Shown: positions 1 to 5,935 of the stretch, piece after piece
Numbering within the stretch: the stretch's first letter is position 1
Layout of the letters: every line of letters begins with the position of its first letter
DNA from: Cyanobacteriota bacterium
GTDB taxonomy: Bacteria > Cyanobacteriota > Cyanobacteriia > Phormidesmidales > Phormidesmidaceae
Direction of reading: 5' to 3'
Assembly (NCBI GenBank): GCA_027483425.1
Contig: JAIXUR010000487.1
Span: forward strand, 1-6,236
DNA length: 6,236 nucleotides
Translations under genes and position numbers: made by a program
Notes under the pieces: model-generated
What the model was told of the DNA's origin: nothing
The model's database searches: none
Seen by the model: only the letters and a program-made list of their open reading frames with translations

Positions 1-1
1 C

Positions 2-955
2 GTTAACCCCTACCTGCCCAGCCAAATCGAAGGGGGGCTGATTGCCCTGCCCAAGCGCCCCGATGGCGGCATTGTCAAGGTCGAGGCCGACGCCGATATT
101 GCTGCGTTTAAAGCCCAGTTCAAAACCCTGGGGGATCTGTACACCGGCAGTGCCGTTGAGCAGCAGGGGGCTATTTTGATCGACGCCCACTATGCCGGTA
201 ATGCCGCTGGGGCCACCCCCACCGCCCGCCCCGAAGATACCATCGTGGGCGCGGACGGTACCCTGTTCATCGCCTTTACCTCGGGTACCCCCGGCAGTGA
301 TGGTGGCCCTGACAAGGCCGTTTTCACCGGCCCCACCGGTCAAAGCCCCTACGAGTACGGCTGGATCGTGAAGCTCCAGGAAGTCGGCAATGACCCCGCC
401 GCCATGACCTTCCGCTGGGAGAGCCTGCGGGTGGGCGGCGAACCGGCCGAAGGCGGCATGGGCTTCTCTAACCCTGACAACCTAGCCCTCGACGGCCAGG
501 GCAACCTCTGGATGGTGACCGACATGTCTAGCGATAAGCAGAACCGAGCCGTCCCTAGCCGCATTGACGGCGAGGGTAAACCGGTGAGCCAATCAAACCT
601 GCGGGGCCTGTTTGGCAATAACACCATCTGGTACATGCCCCTGCAAGGGGAGAATGCCGGTAAGTCCTTCGTGTTCGGCTATGCCCCGATGGATGCCGAA
701 ATGACCGGGCCCTTTTTCACCGCTGACATGAAGACTCTGTTCATCTCGGCTCAGCACCCCGGCGAAATTAACGGCATTCGTCAGGATATGGCCACCGAGA
801 CTCGCGCCTTTGCCATGATGACCACCGATGGTAAGGAGTTTATGCAGCAGCGTCAGGTGCCCGTGGGCTCTAACTGGCCTGACAAAACCACCAACGCGGC
901 TCCCCGTCCGGCGGTGGTCGCCATTCGCAAGACCAACGGTGGCGAACTAGTGTAG
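2..955 (+). CDS. phoX: PhoX-family alkaline phosphatase (DUF839), C-terminal part, 5' end outside window
   Basis: The reading frame is open from the first bases of the window to the TAG at 953-955, so 317 C-terminal codons are visible and the N-terminus is missing. PhoX enzymes are extracytoplasmic, usually Tat-exported, calcium/iron-dependent phosphomonoesterases that release phosphate from organic esters. Visible family signatures, numbered from the first codon in the window, are RPED at 76-79, a GFSNPDNLALD block around 154-164 followed by a GNLWMVTD strand, AEMTGPFF at 232-239, and TLFISAQHPGE at 245-255. The acidic and Asn residues in such blocks bind the metals in the family. The TTG at 176 is not the true start, because homologous-looking sequence continues upstream of it. 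A signal peptide and any Pho-box promoter would lie outside the window. The gene ends in an 18-bp inverted repeat and a terminator, so it is probably transcribed separately from the genes downstream. The family call is firm; substrate range cannot be judged from a fragment. Confidence 0.9.
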   Translation, partial: VNPYLPSQIEGGLIALPKRPDGGIVKVEADADIAAFKAQFKTLGDLYTGSAVEQQGAILIDAHYAGNAAGATPTARPEDTIVGADGTLFIAFTSGTPGSDGGPDKAVFTGPTGQSPYEYGWIVKLQEVGNDPAAMTFRWESLRVGGEPAEGGMGFSNPDNLALDGQGNLWMVTDMSSDKQNRAVPSRIDGEGKPVSQSNLRGLFGNNTIWYMPLQGENAGKSFVFGYAPMDAEMTGPFFTADMKTLFISAQHPGEINGIRQDMATETRAFAMMTTDGKEFMQQRQVPVGSNWPDKTTNAAPRPAVVAIRKTNGGELV

Positions 956-984
956 GGTCAACGTCAGTTGACCCTACACTAGTT
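945..984. repeat. Perfect 18-bp inverted repeat over the phoX stop codon
   Basis: The left arm AACTAGTGTAGGGTCAAC (945-962) is the exact reverse complement of 967-984, with only GTCA (963-966) between them. The left arm contains the last codons and the stop of phoX. The structure is not followed by a T-run, so it is not a classical terminator on its own. It could cap the 3' end of the phoX mRNA against exonucleases, stop a transcript on the other strand, or be a relic of a small mobile repeat. The repeat is directly visible; the role is inference. Confidence 0.9.
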
Positions 985-991
985 GTCGGGG

Positions 992-1024
992 AAAAGGGGT
1001 GGGGCTACGGCTCGCCCCTTTTTT
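992..1024 (+). terminator. Rho-independent terminator after phoX
   Basis: AAAAGGGGTGGG (992-1003) pairs with CTCGCCCCTTTT (1011-1022), with two G-T wobbles, around the loop GCTACGG. The 3' side runs into six consecutive T (1019-1024). It lies 37 bp after the phoX stop and would isolate phoX from the permease operon. Because the 5' side begins with four A, it might also work weakly in the reverse direction. Confidence 0.8.
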
Positions 1025-1036
1025 ATGCCAGTGGCT

Positions 1037-1065
1037 CGGGGATCAGGACATTGAGGTGATCCCCG
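1037..1065. promoter_or_regulatory. Dyad-symmetric candidate operator upstream of the permease operon
   Basis: CGGGGATCA (1037-1045) and TGATCCCCG (1057-1065) are perfect reverse complements separated by 11 bp. The half-site centres are 20 bp apart, about two DNA turns, as expected for a dimeric regulator. The dyad ends 18 bp before the candidate -10 box at 1084-1089 and so covers the expected -35 zone. It does not resemble the cyanobacterial Zur box (TGATAAT-N-ATTATCA) or the NtcA site (GTA-N8-TAC). It could instead be an RNA hairpin belonging to the phoX 3' region, though it lacks a T-run. Confidence 0.4.
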
Positions 1066-1083
1066 GTGGTCAGCAAGATCCGC

Positions 1084-1089
1084 TAAAAT
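1084..1089 (+). promoter_or_regulatory. Candidate -10 box (TAAAAT) of the permease operon
   Basis: TAAAAT matches the TATAAT consensus at five of six positions and lies in an otherwise GC-rich stretch. It would place transcription start near 1096 and give a leader of about 42 nt before the ATG at 1138. No good -35 hexamer lies at the usual spacing; TTGAGG at 1051-1056 is 27 bp upstream, which is too far. A factor bound at the 1037-1065 dyad might activate or repress it. This placement also argues against translation starting at the GTG at 1090, which abuts the box. Confidence 0.35.
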
Positions 1090-1102
1090 GTGCTTCTGCC
1101 TG

Positions 1103-1131
1103 GGGGTAACTACCTGCCGGGCAGGTTCCCC
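1103..1131 (+). promoter_or_regulatory. Leader hairpin covering the likely ribosome-binding site
   Basis: ACCTGC (1112-1117) pairs with GCAGGT (1121-1126) around the loop CGG. An outer GGGG (1103-1106) can pair with CCCC (1128-1131) across an asymmetric bulge. The only purine-rich Shine-Dalgarno-like sequence before the ATG at 1138 is GCAGG (1121-1125), and it sits inside this stem. Translation of the permease could therefore be limited by RNA folding. If translation instead began at the GTG at 1090 the stretch would be coding. Confidence 0.4.
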
Positions 1132-1137
1132 TGCGCT

Positions 1138-2166
1138 ATGGCTGGTTCTATGACCCAACTCAACAACGGCATCACGCTATTTTTTAGCCTGCTGGTCGAG
1201 GCCATGCCCTTCCTGTTGATCGGGGTGTTGTTTTCGAGTGTGCTGCTGCTGTTTGTCGATGAGCAAAAGCTGCTGGCGATCATGCCCAAAAACGTGGTGC
1301 TGGCGGCGCTGGCGGGGAGTCTGATTGGCTTTATGTTTCCGGTGTGCGAGTGCGGCAACATCCCCGTGGCCCGGCGACTGCTCATGAAGGGAGCCCCCTC
1401 GGCGGTGGCGATCGGTTTTTTGCTGGCGGCCCCCACGGTAAACCCGGTGGTGTTTTGGGCCACCTGGATTGCCTTTCGCGATCAGCCCGAAATTGTGTTT
1501 CTGCGGGTGGGCTTTACGCTGATTGTGGCGGTCACCATTGCCCTGATCTTTAGTGCCCAAGACGATATGCGCCCTTTCCTGCAGGATAACCTCACCCGCA
1601 TGATGGGGGAGCCTGAGTCTAGCGCCGCCGCCGATCCTGAGGTGTCACCCCTGCTGAAGTCGGGCACGTTTTTGATGCAGTCACCGGGGCAGTTGCTGCA
1701 ACTCGATGCCCCGCCCGCCCAGGTGTTGGCCCAGGTGGCAGTGGCTCCGCCCCCCCTGGGCACCCGGCTACAAATGATGGTCGACAATATGGTGCTAGAG
1801 CTGCGGGAGCTGGGGGCCGTGCTGGTGATCGGCAGCGCGATCGCCGCCCTCGTTCAGGTGGCTGTGCCCCGGGAGATCATCCTGGGTCTAGGCCAGGGGC
1901 CAGTAACCTCCATTTTGGCCATGATGGCCCTGGCCTGGGTGGTATCTATCTGTTCCACCGTCGATGCGTTTTTTGCCCTGTCCTTTGCCTCTACCTTCAC
2001 CAGTGGGGCCCTGCTGGCCTTTCTGGTGTTTGGCCCCATGATCGACCTCAAAAACATCAGCCTGCTGTTGACGGTGTTCAAGGGGCGAGCCATTGTCTAT
2101 CTGTTTGCCCTGGCGGCGCAGCTGATCTTTTTACTCACCCTGATCATGAACCTCTACACGAGCTAG
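1138..2166 (+). CDS. DUF318/ArsP_1-like permease, integral membrane
   Basis: A 342-residue polytopic membrane protein resembling the UPF0718/DUF318 permeases (YcgR/YraQ-like, ArsP_1 superfamily), proposed transporters of metals, metalloids or related compounds. Two hydrophobic repeats can be seen. The first (about residues 11-140) has MPFLLIGVLFSS, then FPVCECGNIPVARRL with CECG at 70-73, then GFLLAAPTVNPVV. The second (about 222-340) has SICSTVDAFFALSF, with Cys272 and Asp276 at the equivalent position, then LLAFLVFGPMIDLKN at 292-306. A hydrophilic linker of about 70 residues (141-210) joins them and is probably cytoplasmic. I chose the ATG at 1138. The frame is also open from a GTG at 1090, but that codon abuts the candidate -10 box and adds a non-membrane tail; ATG 1150 is a further option. 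The next gene encodes its usual partner, a TIGR03943 protein. The family call is strong; the substrate is unknown. Confidence 0.85.
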   Translation: MAGSMTQLNNGITLFFSLLVEAMPFLLIGVLFSSVLLLFVDEQKLLAIMPKNVVLAALAGSLIGFMFPVCECGNIPVARRLLMKGAPSAVAIGFLLAAPTVNPVVFWATWIAFRDQPEIVFLRVGFTLIVAVTIALIFSAQDDMRPFLQDNLTRMMGEPESSAAADPEVSPLLKSGTFLMQSPGQLLQLDAPPAQVLAQVAVAPPPLGTRLQMMVDNMVLELRELGAVLVIGSAIAALVQVAVPREIILGLGQGPVTSILAMMALAWVVSICSTVDAFFALSFASTFTSGALLAFLVFGPMIDLKNISLLLTVFKGRAIVYLFALAAQLIFLLTLIMNLYTS

Positions 2167-2174
2167 GGGCGTTA

Positions 2175-2219
2175 GGGGCCAGTTCGCTGCCACAAACTGG
2201 CCCCCGTTGAGTTTGTTTT
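2175..2219 (+). terminator. Intergenic hairpin with weak T-rich tail, possible attenuator
   Basis: GGGGCCAGTT (2175-2184) pairs perfectly with AACTGGCCCC (2195-2204) around a 10-nt loop. It is followed by GTTGAGTTTGTTTT (2206-2219), an interrupted T-rich stretch. It lies between the permease stop and the TIGR03943 gene. The tail is poorer than in a strong terminator, so partial termination or mRNA processing that lowers downstream expression is more likely than a full stop. The hairpin is visible; its effect is inferred. Confidence 0.45.
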
Positions 2220-2249
2220 CCTGCCGATGTGTCTCTGTAACCAGCCCCG

Positions 2250-3083
2250 ATGACCTCACTGTCTGGCCCAAATTCTAGTCCTAACTCTGGCCCTAACTCT
2301 GGACCCAAGGGTTCCCGTGCCCCTGGCCAGCGGTTCATGCCCTGGCAGGCCCTGATCGATGCCATCATGCTGTTGCTGTGGGGGCTGATGCTGCTGCGCT
2401 TTACGGTCACGGGCAAGCTGTACCTGCTGCTGCACCCCGACTACATGTGGCTGGCCCACCTGGCCATGGTGCTACTGCTGGGGCTGGGGCTGGCCCGTTC
2501 GGTGCAGGTGTGGTTGAGTTACCGCCAGGGGCGAGGGCGATTTCTCCGTAGCCAAGAGCACGTGGCCCTGCTGCCCCGGCATTTCAGCGTGGGCCTGTTG
2601 ATCGCCATTGCGATGGTGGGGCTGATCTACACCCCCCGACCCTTCGCCAGCGAGACCGCCTTTCAGCGGGGCATTACCGATGTGCTAGGCCAAACGCGAT
2701 CGCGGCCCCAGCGGTTTTCCCTCAGTGGCGAGTCTGAAGACCGCACCATTGTGGACTGGGTACGCACCCTGAACGTGTATCCTGAGCCAGATGCCTACAC
2801 CGGTCAGACGGCCAAGGTGAGCGGGTTTGTCACCCACATCCCCGGCTGGCCAGAGAACATGATCATGATTTCGCGATTTGTGCTCACCTGCTGTGCCGCC
2901 GATGCCTACCCCGTGGGGCTGCCTGTAGAGCTGCCCGCTGGCAGCCCCCGCCCTGCTCCCGACACCTGGCTGGAGGTGTCAGGCACCATGCAGACCACCA
3001 GCCTCGACGGCAAGCGCCAGCTCGCCATCGGCTCGGCCACCCTGACCGAGATTCCTGAACCCCGTACCCCCTACGAATATTAA
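2250..3083 (+). CDS. TIGR03943/DUF1980 family membrane protein, permease partner
   Basis: A 277-residue protein of the TIGR03943 family (YcgQ-like), typically encoded beside a DUF318 permease, as here. Residues 1-30 are a Ser/Pro/Asn/Gly-rich tail with four 4-residue repeats. Hydrophobic segments are at about 33-54, 67-84 and 112-127, followed by a soluble C-terminal domain (about 130-277). That domain carries the family signature SGFVTHIPGWPENMIMISRF then CCAADAYPVGLPVE, with Cys214-Cys215 and Asp218, possible metal- or thiol-binding residues. The C-terminal domain probably faces the periplasm. The ATG at 2250 has no convincing Shine-Dalgarno. Initiation at Met30 (2337) would remove the repeats and begin right at the first membrane segment, so the start is uncertain. 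The next gene follows after 2 nt, suggesting translational coupling. A joint role with the permease in envelope metal or metalloid handling is inferred, not shown. Confidence 0.85.
   Translation: MTSLSGPNSSPNSGPNSGPKGSRAPGQRFMPWQALIDAIMLLLWGLMLLRFTVTGKLYLLLHPDYMWLAHLAMVLLLGLGLARSVQVWLSYRQGRGRFLRSQEHVALLPRHFSVGLLIAIAMVGLIYTPRPFASETAFQRGITDVLGQTRSRPQRFSLSGESEDRTIVDWVRTLNVYPEPDAYTGQTAKVSGFVTHIPGWPENMIMISRFVLTCCAADAYPVGLPVELPAGSPRPAPDTWLEVSGTMQTTSLDGKRQLAIGSATLTEIPEPRTPYEY
2262..2309 (+). repeat. Four 12-bp coding repeats (SGPN-type)
   Basis: Codons 5-20 of the TIGR03943 gene read SGPN, SSPN, SGPN, SGPK. The DNA units are imperfect copies of TCTGGCCCTAAC. Such a short in-frame repeat can gain or lose units by slippage without breaking the frame. 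If translation truly starts at 2337, the repeat is leader DNA instead. Confidence 0.75.
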
Positions 3084-3085
3084 CT

Positions 3086-4828
3086 ATGGCCCGTCGCCGC
3101 TCCCGTCGCCCCCAATCCTCACGGTTGGCTCAACCCCTCGATCGCGTCGCCTTGATGGTCATGGCCGGGCTATCGCTGGCCCTAGGGCTGCTGATTCTCT
3201 CGGGCGACCACGCCACGGCGCGGGTGCGTGACTTTAGCTGGCAGGATCGCCAGGTGGGGGCCGAAGACCGGGCTTTTTTAATCACCTTCAGTCGGCCCAT
3301 GGATGTGGCCAGCGTAGAGCAAAACCTGACCGCCGACCCACCTCTACCGGGCAAGGTCAGCTGGGCCGGACGACGCATGGCCTACACCCTCACGGCACCC
3401 TTGCCCTACGGCGAGTCCTTTACGGTCAGCCTGGAGGGTGCACGCGATCGCTACGGTGCTAACGCCGATCGCCCCGGCCATTTCGAGCCCTTTGAGGCCA
3501 CCTTTCAGACTCGCCAGCGGGCCTTTTTGTATATCGGCACCACCGGCGACGAAGCTAACCGTCTGGTGCTGGCCGATGTGGCTCGCCAGGAGCGCACCAT
3601 TCTGACCCCCAAAACCCTCTCGGTGTTGGCCTTTGAGCCCTACCCCCTGGGCGATAAGGTACTGTTTTCGGCCAGCGATACCAGTCAGCAGGATGGCAGC
3701 CTGCTGAACCAGCAGATCTACACCGTCACCACCGGCATTACCCCCCGTCCTCCGGTCGATTTCACCCGCGATCGCCCCCCCTTCTGGCAACAGGTCTTGC
3801 CCCCCCGCCCGCCCGTGCCCTCCGGGGAGCTCAGCCTGATTCTCGACAATCAAAATTACCAAAATCTTAAGTTTGACCTCTCCCCCGACGGGCAAACCAT
3901 CGTGGTGCAGCGGGTCAACCAGCAGGACCCCGCCGACTTTGGCCCCTGGCTGGTACGTCCCGGTGAGTCCCCTAGACCGATCGAAACCGAGCCTGGCGGC
4001 GATTTTTTAATTGCCCCCGACAGTCAATCGCTGCTGCTGCTCCAGGGCCAGGGCACCGCCATTATTGATCTCGGCGACGATGTCAGCCGTGGCCCCCGTC
4101 AGCCCCTCGACTTTTTGCCGAACTATGGCCGGGTACTCGACATGGCCGCCGATGGATCCGCCGCTGCCATGGTCAACTTCAACCAAGACGACCCCGAAAA
4201 GCGCTTTACCGAATCGCTGTTTTTAGTCACCAACCAGGGGCGCGAAGAGGAGCTATTGCAGGTTAACGGAGCCATCCTAGAGGCCGCTTTTGACCCCACC
4301 CAGCCGGTGCTTTACGTGCTGGCCAGTGAACTGATCGACCCCGCCGATAGCCTAGAAGAGCCGATCCTCCAAGCCACCGATGCCTACGTCGAACAGCCCC
4401 TGCTGCTGGCGATCGCGCTGACCAGCGGCGAGGTCAGCCCGCTTCTGCGCCTGCCCCAGCAGCAGCCCATTCACCTGAGCGTGGCCCCCGACGGGCGAGC
4501 GCTGTTGCTCGACCTGGCTGGGGCGGACACCGGGGCGGGTGCCCCAGAAGCGCCTAAAATTTGGTACCTGCCCGTGGTTCACCAAGCCACCCAGGCCGCA
4601 TCCCCAGCGGCGGAATCTCCAGCGGCCAAATCCCAACCGGCTGAGTCCCCAGCGGCGGAATCCCCAGAGACTAAAGGCCCAGGGGCTAAGACCTCCCCAC
4701 TGGAGTCCGCCGATGCTAGCCCGGCGTCTGACCCCGCCGCCACGTCTGAGCCTGCCGTGACACCTCCCACCCTGGCGGCTCCAGAAGAGTTTCCCTTCAG
4801 CGGCATCCAGGCCACCTGGCTGCCCTAG
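3086..4828 (+). CDS. Membrane-anchored protein with Ig-like domain, probable beta-propeller segments and A/P/S/E-rich tail; function unknown
   Basis: A 580-residue protein with no recognised function. Residues 1-20 are basic and 21-40 form a single hydrophobic helix, giving a signal anchor with the bulk on the outer face of the membrane. Residues about 46-142 look like an SbsA-type Ig-like domain (Big_5): AFLITFSRPMD, then AYTLTAPLPYGESFTVSLEGARDRYG. Residues about 145-495 contain repeated strand patterns resembling WD40/TolB-like propeller blades: FLYIGTTGDEANRLVLAD, FDLSPDGQTIVVQ, IAPDSQSLLLLQ, DMAADGSAAAMV, LSVAPDGRALLLD. Residues 506-535 are six pentapeptide repeats inside a long A/P/S/E-rich stretch (about 500-568), and the protein ends in FSGIQATWLP. 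I see no catalytic motif. The ATG is 2 nt after the stop of the TIGR03943 gene and lacks its own ribosome-binding site, so coupled translation is likely. It is probably an accessory or scaffold of the same envelope system; that is inferred from position only. Confidence 0.8.
   Translation: MARRRSRRPQSSRLAQPLDRVALMVMAGLSLALGLLILSGDHATARVRDFSWQDRQVGAEDRAFLITFSRPMDVASVEQNLTADPPLPGKVSWAGRRMAYTLTAPLPYGESFTVSLEGARDRYGANADRPGHFEPFEATFQTRQRAFLYIGTTGDEANRLVLADVARQERTILTPKTLSVLAFEPYPLGDKVLFSASDTSQQDGSLLNQQIYTVTTGITPRPPVDFTRDRPPFWQQVLPPRPPVPSGELSLILDNQNYQNLKFDLSPDGQTIVVQRVNQQDPADFGPWLVRPGESPRPIETEPGGDFLIAPDSQSLLLLQGQGTAIIDLGDDVSRGPRQPLDFLPNYGRVLDMAADGSAAAMVNFNQDDPEKRFTESLFLVTNQGREEELLQVNGAILEAAFDPTQPVLYVLASELIDPADSLEEPILQATDAYVEQPLLLAIALTSGEVSPLLRLPQQQPIHLSVAPDGRALLLDLAGADTGAGAPEAPKIWYLPVVHQATQAASPAAESPAAKSQPAESPAAESPETKGPGAKTSPLESADASPASDPAATSEPAVTPPTLAAPEEFPFSGIQATWLP
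4601..4690 (+). repeat. Six 15-bp coding repeats (SPAAE-type)
   Basis: Six tandem 15-bp units encode SPAAE, SPAAK, SQPAE, SPAAE, SPETK and GPGAK (residues 506-535 of the anchored protein). Units 1 and 4 are identical at DNA level (TCCCCAGCGGCGGAA); the others diverge progressively. The residues alternate acidic and basic at the fifth position (E, K, E, E, K, K), consistent with a flexible spacer. Expansion by slippage is likely. Confidence 0.85.
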
Positions 4829-4832
4829 CCCC

Positions 4833-5630
4833 TCACAGACCCGTCGGCGGACTCTCACCCCGGCTGACAATGCCCGACCACTGCACCTGCTTTTCCCCAG
4901 TCCGGCGATAGGAAAAGAACCGCTCGGGCTCTTGGAAGGTGCAGTGGGGGGCGATCGCCACCTGATCCCGACCTAGGCCCAGCTGCGCCAGTTGCCAGCC
5001 ATTGGCCAGGCGAACATCCAAACGAACCTTGCCAGGGGTGGCGTCGGGGCGAACGGGGGAATTGTCCCACTGCTGCAATGCGGCCACCACCGCCCCATCG
5101 TCGTCAGGGGCGGCGGCGATCAGGGTGCGCCCCACCGCCGCCGCCACGTCGAGGGAAACCTGGTACACCTCCCCCGCAATCGCGGGGCCAATGGCTACGA
5201 CTAAATCATCCAAGCGACTGCCCTGGGCCTGCATCTTGCCCACGGCCGCCGGCACAATCGCCTGGGCGGTGCCCCGCCAGCCCGCATGGATAGCCGCTAC
5301 CTGCCCCGTGGTGCGATCGCCAATCAACACCGGGCTACAGTCGGCCGAACACACCCAGAGGGCCTGGTTAGCGCCATCGCTGAGCAGCCCATCGGCCTCG
5401 GCCTTGGGATCATCGGCCTGACCAGCTGGAAGGTCTGCGGGCGTTAGCACCCGATTACCATGCACCTGCTTCACCCGCTGCACCGCCGCATCCGCCGCCA
5501 GGGTCCCCACCAAATCGGTCGGAGACTGGGGCCAAAACTGACGGGTAAAAAAGCCGTGGGGCCACGGTTGAAGTAGATCACAGGTCAGGCAGTCCCGCCC
5601 CTGCCAGGTTTGCCAATGCCAATCTGCCAT
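4833..5630 (-). CDS. pgeF: PgeF/YfiH-family protein (peptidoglycan editing factor, laccase-domain fold)
   Basis: A 265-residue cytoplasmic enzyme of the YfiH (DUF152, 'multicopper polyphenol oxidase') family. Members have been assigned purine nucleoside phosphorylase/adenosine deaminase activity and, in E. coli, editing of UDP-MurNAc-L-Ser during peptidoglycan synthesis. Conserved blocks are QVHGN at 55-59, EADGLLSD at 78-85, CSADCSPVLIGD at 94-105, AIHAGWRGT at 113-121, VAIGPAIAGEVYQV at 145-158, RLDVRLAN then QLAQLGL at 203-219, and HCTFQEPERFFSYRR at 229-243. The family's zinc/active-site triad corresponds to His57, Cys98 and His115, all present. The usual TGR near the C-terminus is TGE here (244-246). 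The ATG at 5628-5630 has GGA 8 nt upstream on the minus strand, and the length is typical. The gene converges on the operon with a 4-bp gap, and no terminator is seen between them. The family call is firm; which activity applies in this organism is open. Confidence 0.92.
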   Translation of the reverse strand: MADWHWQTWQGRDCLTCDLLQPWPHGFFTRQFWPQSPTDLVGTLAADAAVQRVKQVHGNRVLTPADLPAGQADDPKAEADGLLSDGANQALWVCSADCSPVLIGDRTTGQVAAIHAGWRGTAQAIVPAAVGKMQAQGSRLDDLVVAIGPAIAGEVYQVSLDVAAAVGRTLIAAAPDDDGAVVAALQQWDNSPVRPDATPGKVRLDVRLANGWQLAQLGLGRDQVAIAPHCTFQEPERFFSYRRTGEKQVQWSGIVSRGESPPTGL

Positions 5631-5904
5631 GGTGTATTCCAGTGCGCTCCCTAAACCTCTATGATCCTATAACGAGGGGCTACAGGGCAGCCGTAACCCT
5701 CTTCAGTGGGTGTCTGAAAAGCCGCAGAGCGTCTGGCTTTATACGGCGAAAGCAGGTCAAGGTAGCGCATACCTGAGGACAAGGGCTACCCGTTTCAAAG
5801 ATCCCAGAATGGCTCCAAAGTCCCTGCCAATGTAGAGCAGGCGTTAAGCTGCCCCCCAATTCCATCAAGTTCTATTTTGATGCCGCCCGGGCCCCAGTCT
5901 GGAA

Positions 5905-5935
5905 TTGCCTCAGGTGTTAGCGTAATGACTATATG
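5905..5935 (+). promoter_or_regulatory. Weak candidate promoter for birA
   Basis: TTGCCT (5905-5910) and TATATG (5930-5935) resemble -35 and -10 elements with a 19-bp spacer, slightly long. Transcription would start near 5942, at the beginning of the tandem 15-bp repeat, giving a leader of about 50 nt. An alternative -10 is TATATC at 5971-5976. Confidence 0.25.

Noticed and set aside
176..955. phoX starting at the TTG at 176
   Set aside because: The same frame is open to the left edge of the window and encodes plausible family sequence, so this is an internal codon of a gene cut by the window.
1037..1065. Zur or NtcA site upstream of the permease
   Set aside because: The dyad does not match TGATAAT-N-ATTATCA or GTA-N8-TAC, so no named regulator can be assigned.
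1090..1137. Permease start at GTG 1090
   Set aside because: The codon abuts a TAAAAT box, lacks a ribosome-binding site and would add a short Gly/Pro-rich tail before the first membrane segment. ATG 1138 fits better, though not with certainty.
3344..3895. Minus-strand 183-codon frame
   Set aside because: It lies fully opposite the well-supported gene at 3086-4828 and is rich in Gly/Ala/Gln with no domain pattern.
4352..4870. Minus-strand 172-codon frame opposite the anchored protein
   Set aside because: It is a shadow of the GC-rich, repeat-bearing coding strand, with low-complexity Arg/Gly/Trp content, and it overlaps pgeF.
5002..5421. Plus-strand 139-codon frame opposite pgeF
   Set aside because: The opposite strand carries all conserved PgeF motifs, and this frame is Ala/Ser/Pro-rich with no motif.
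5745..5785. SRP (4.5S) RNA-like segment with CAGGTCAAGG and a following ACCTG
   Set aside because: The conserved apical sequence GGAAGGAAGCAGC is missing, so the resemblance is limited to a short stem.
5680..5868. Small minus-strand protein of 62 residues
   Set aside because: I see no convincing ribosome-binding site or family resemblance, and the composition is atypical. It is kept only as a remark on the intergenic region.
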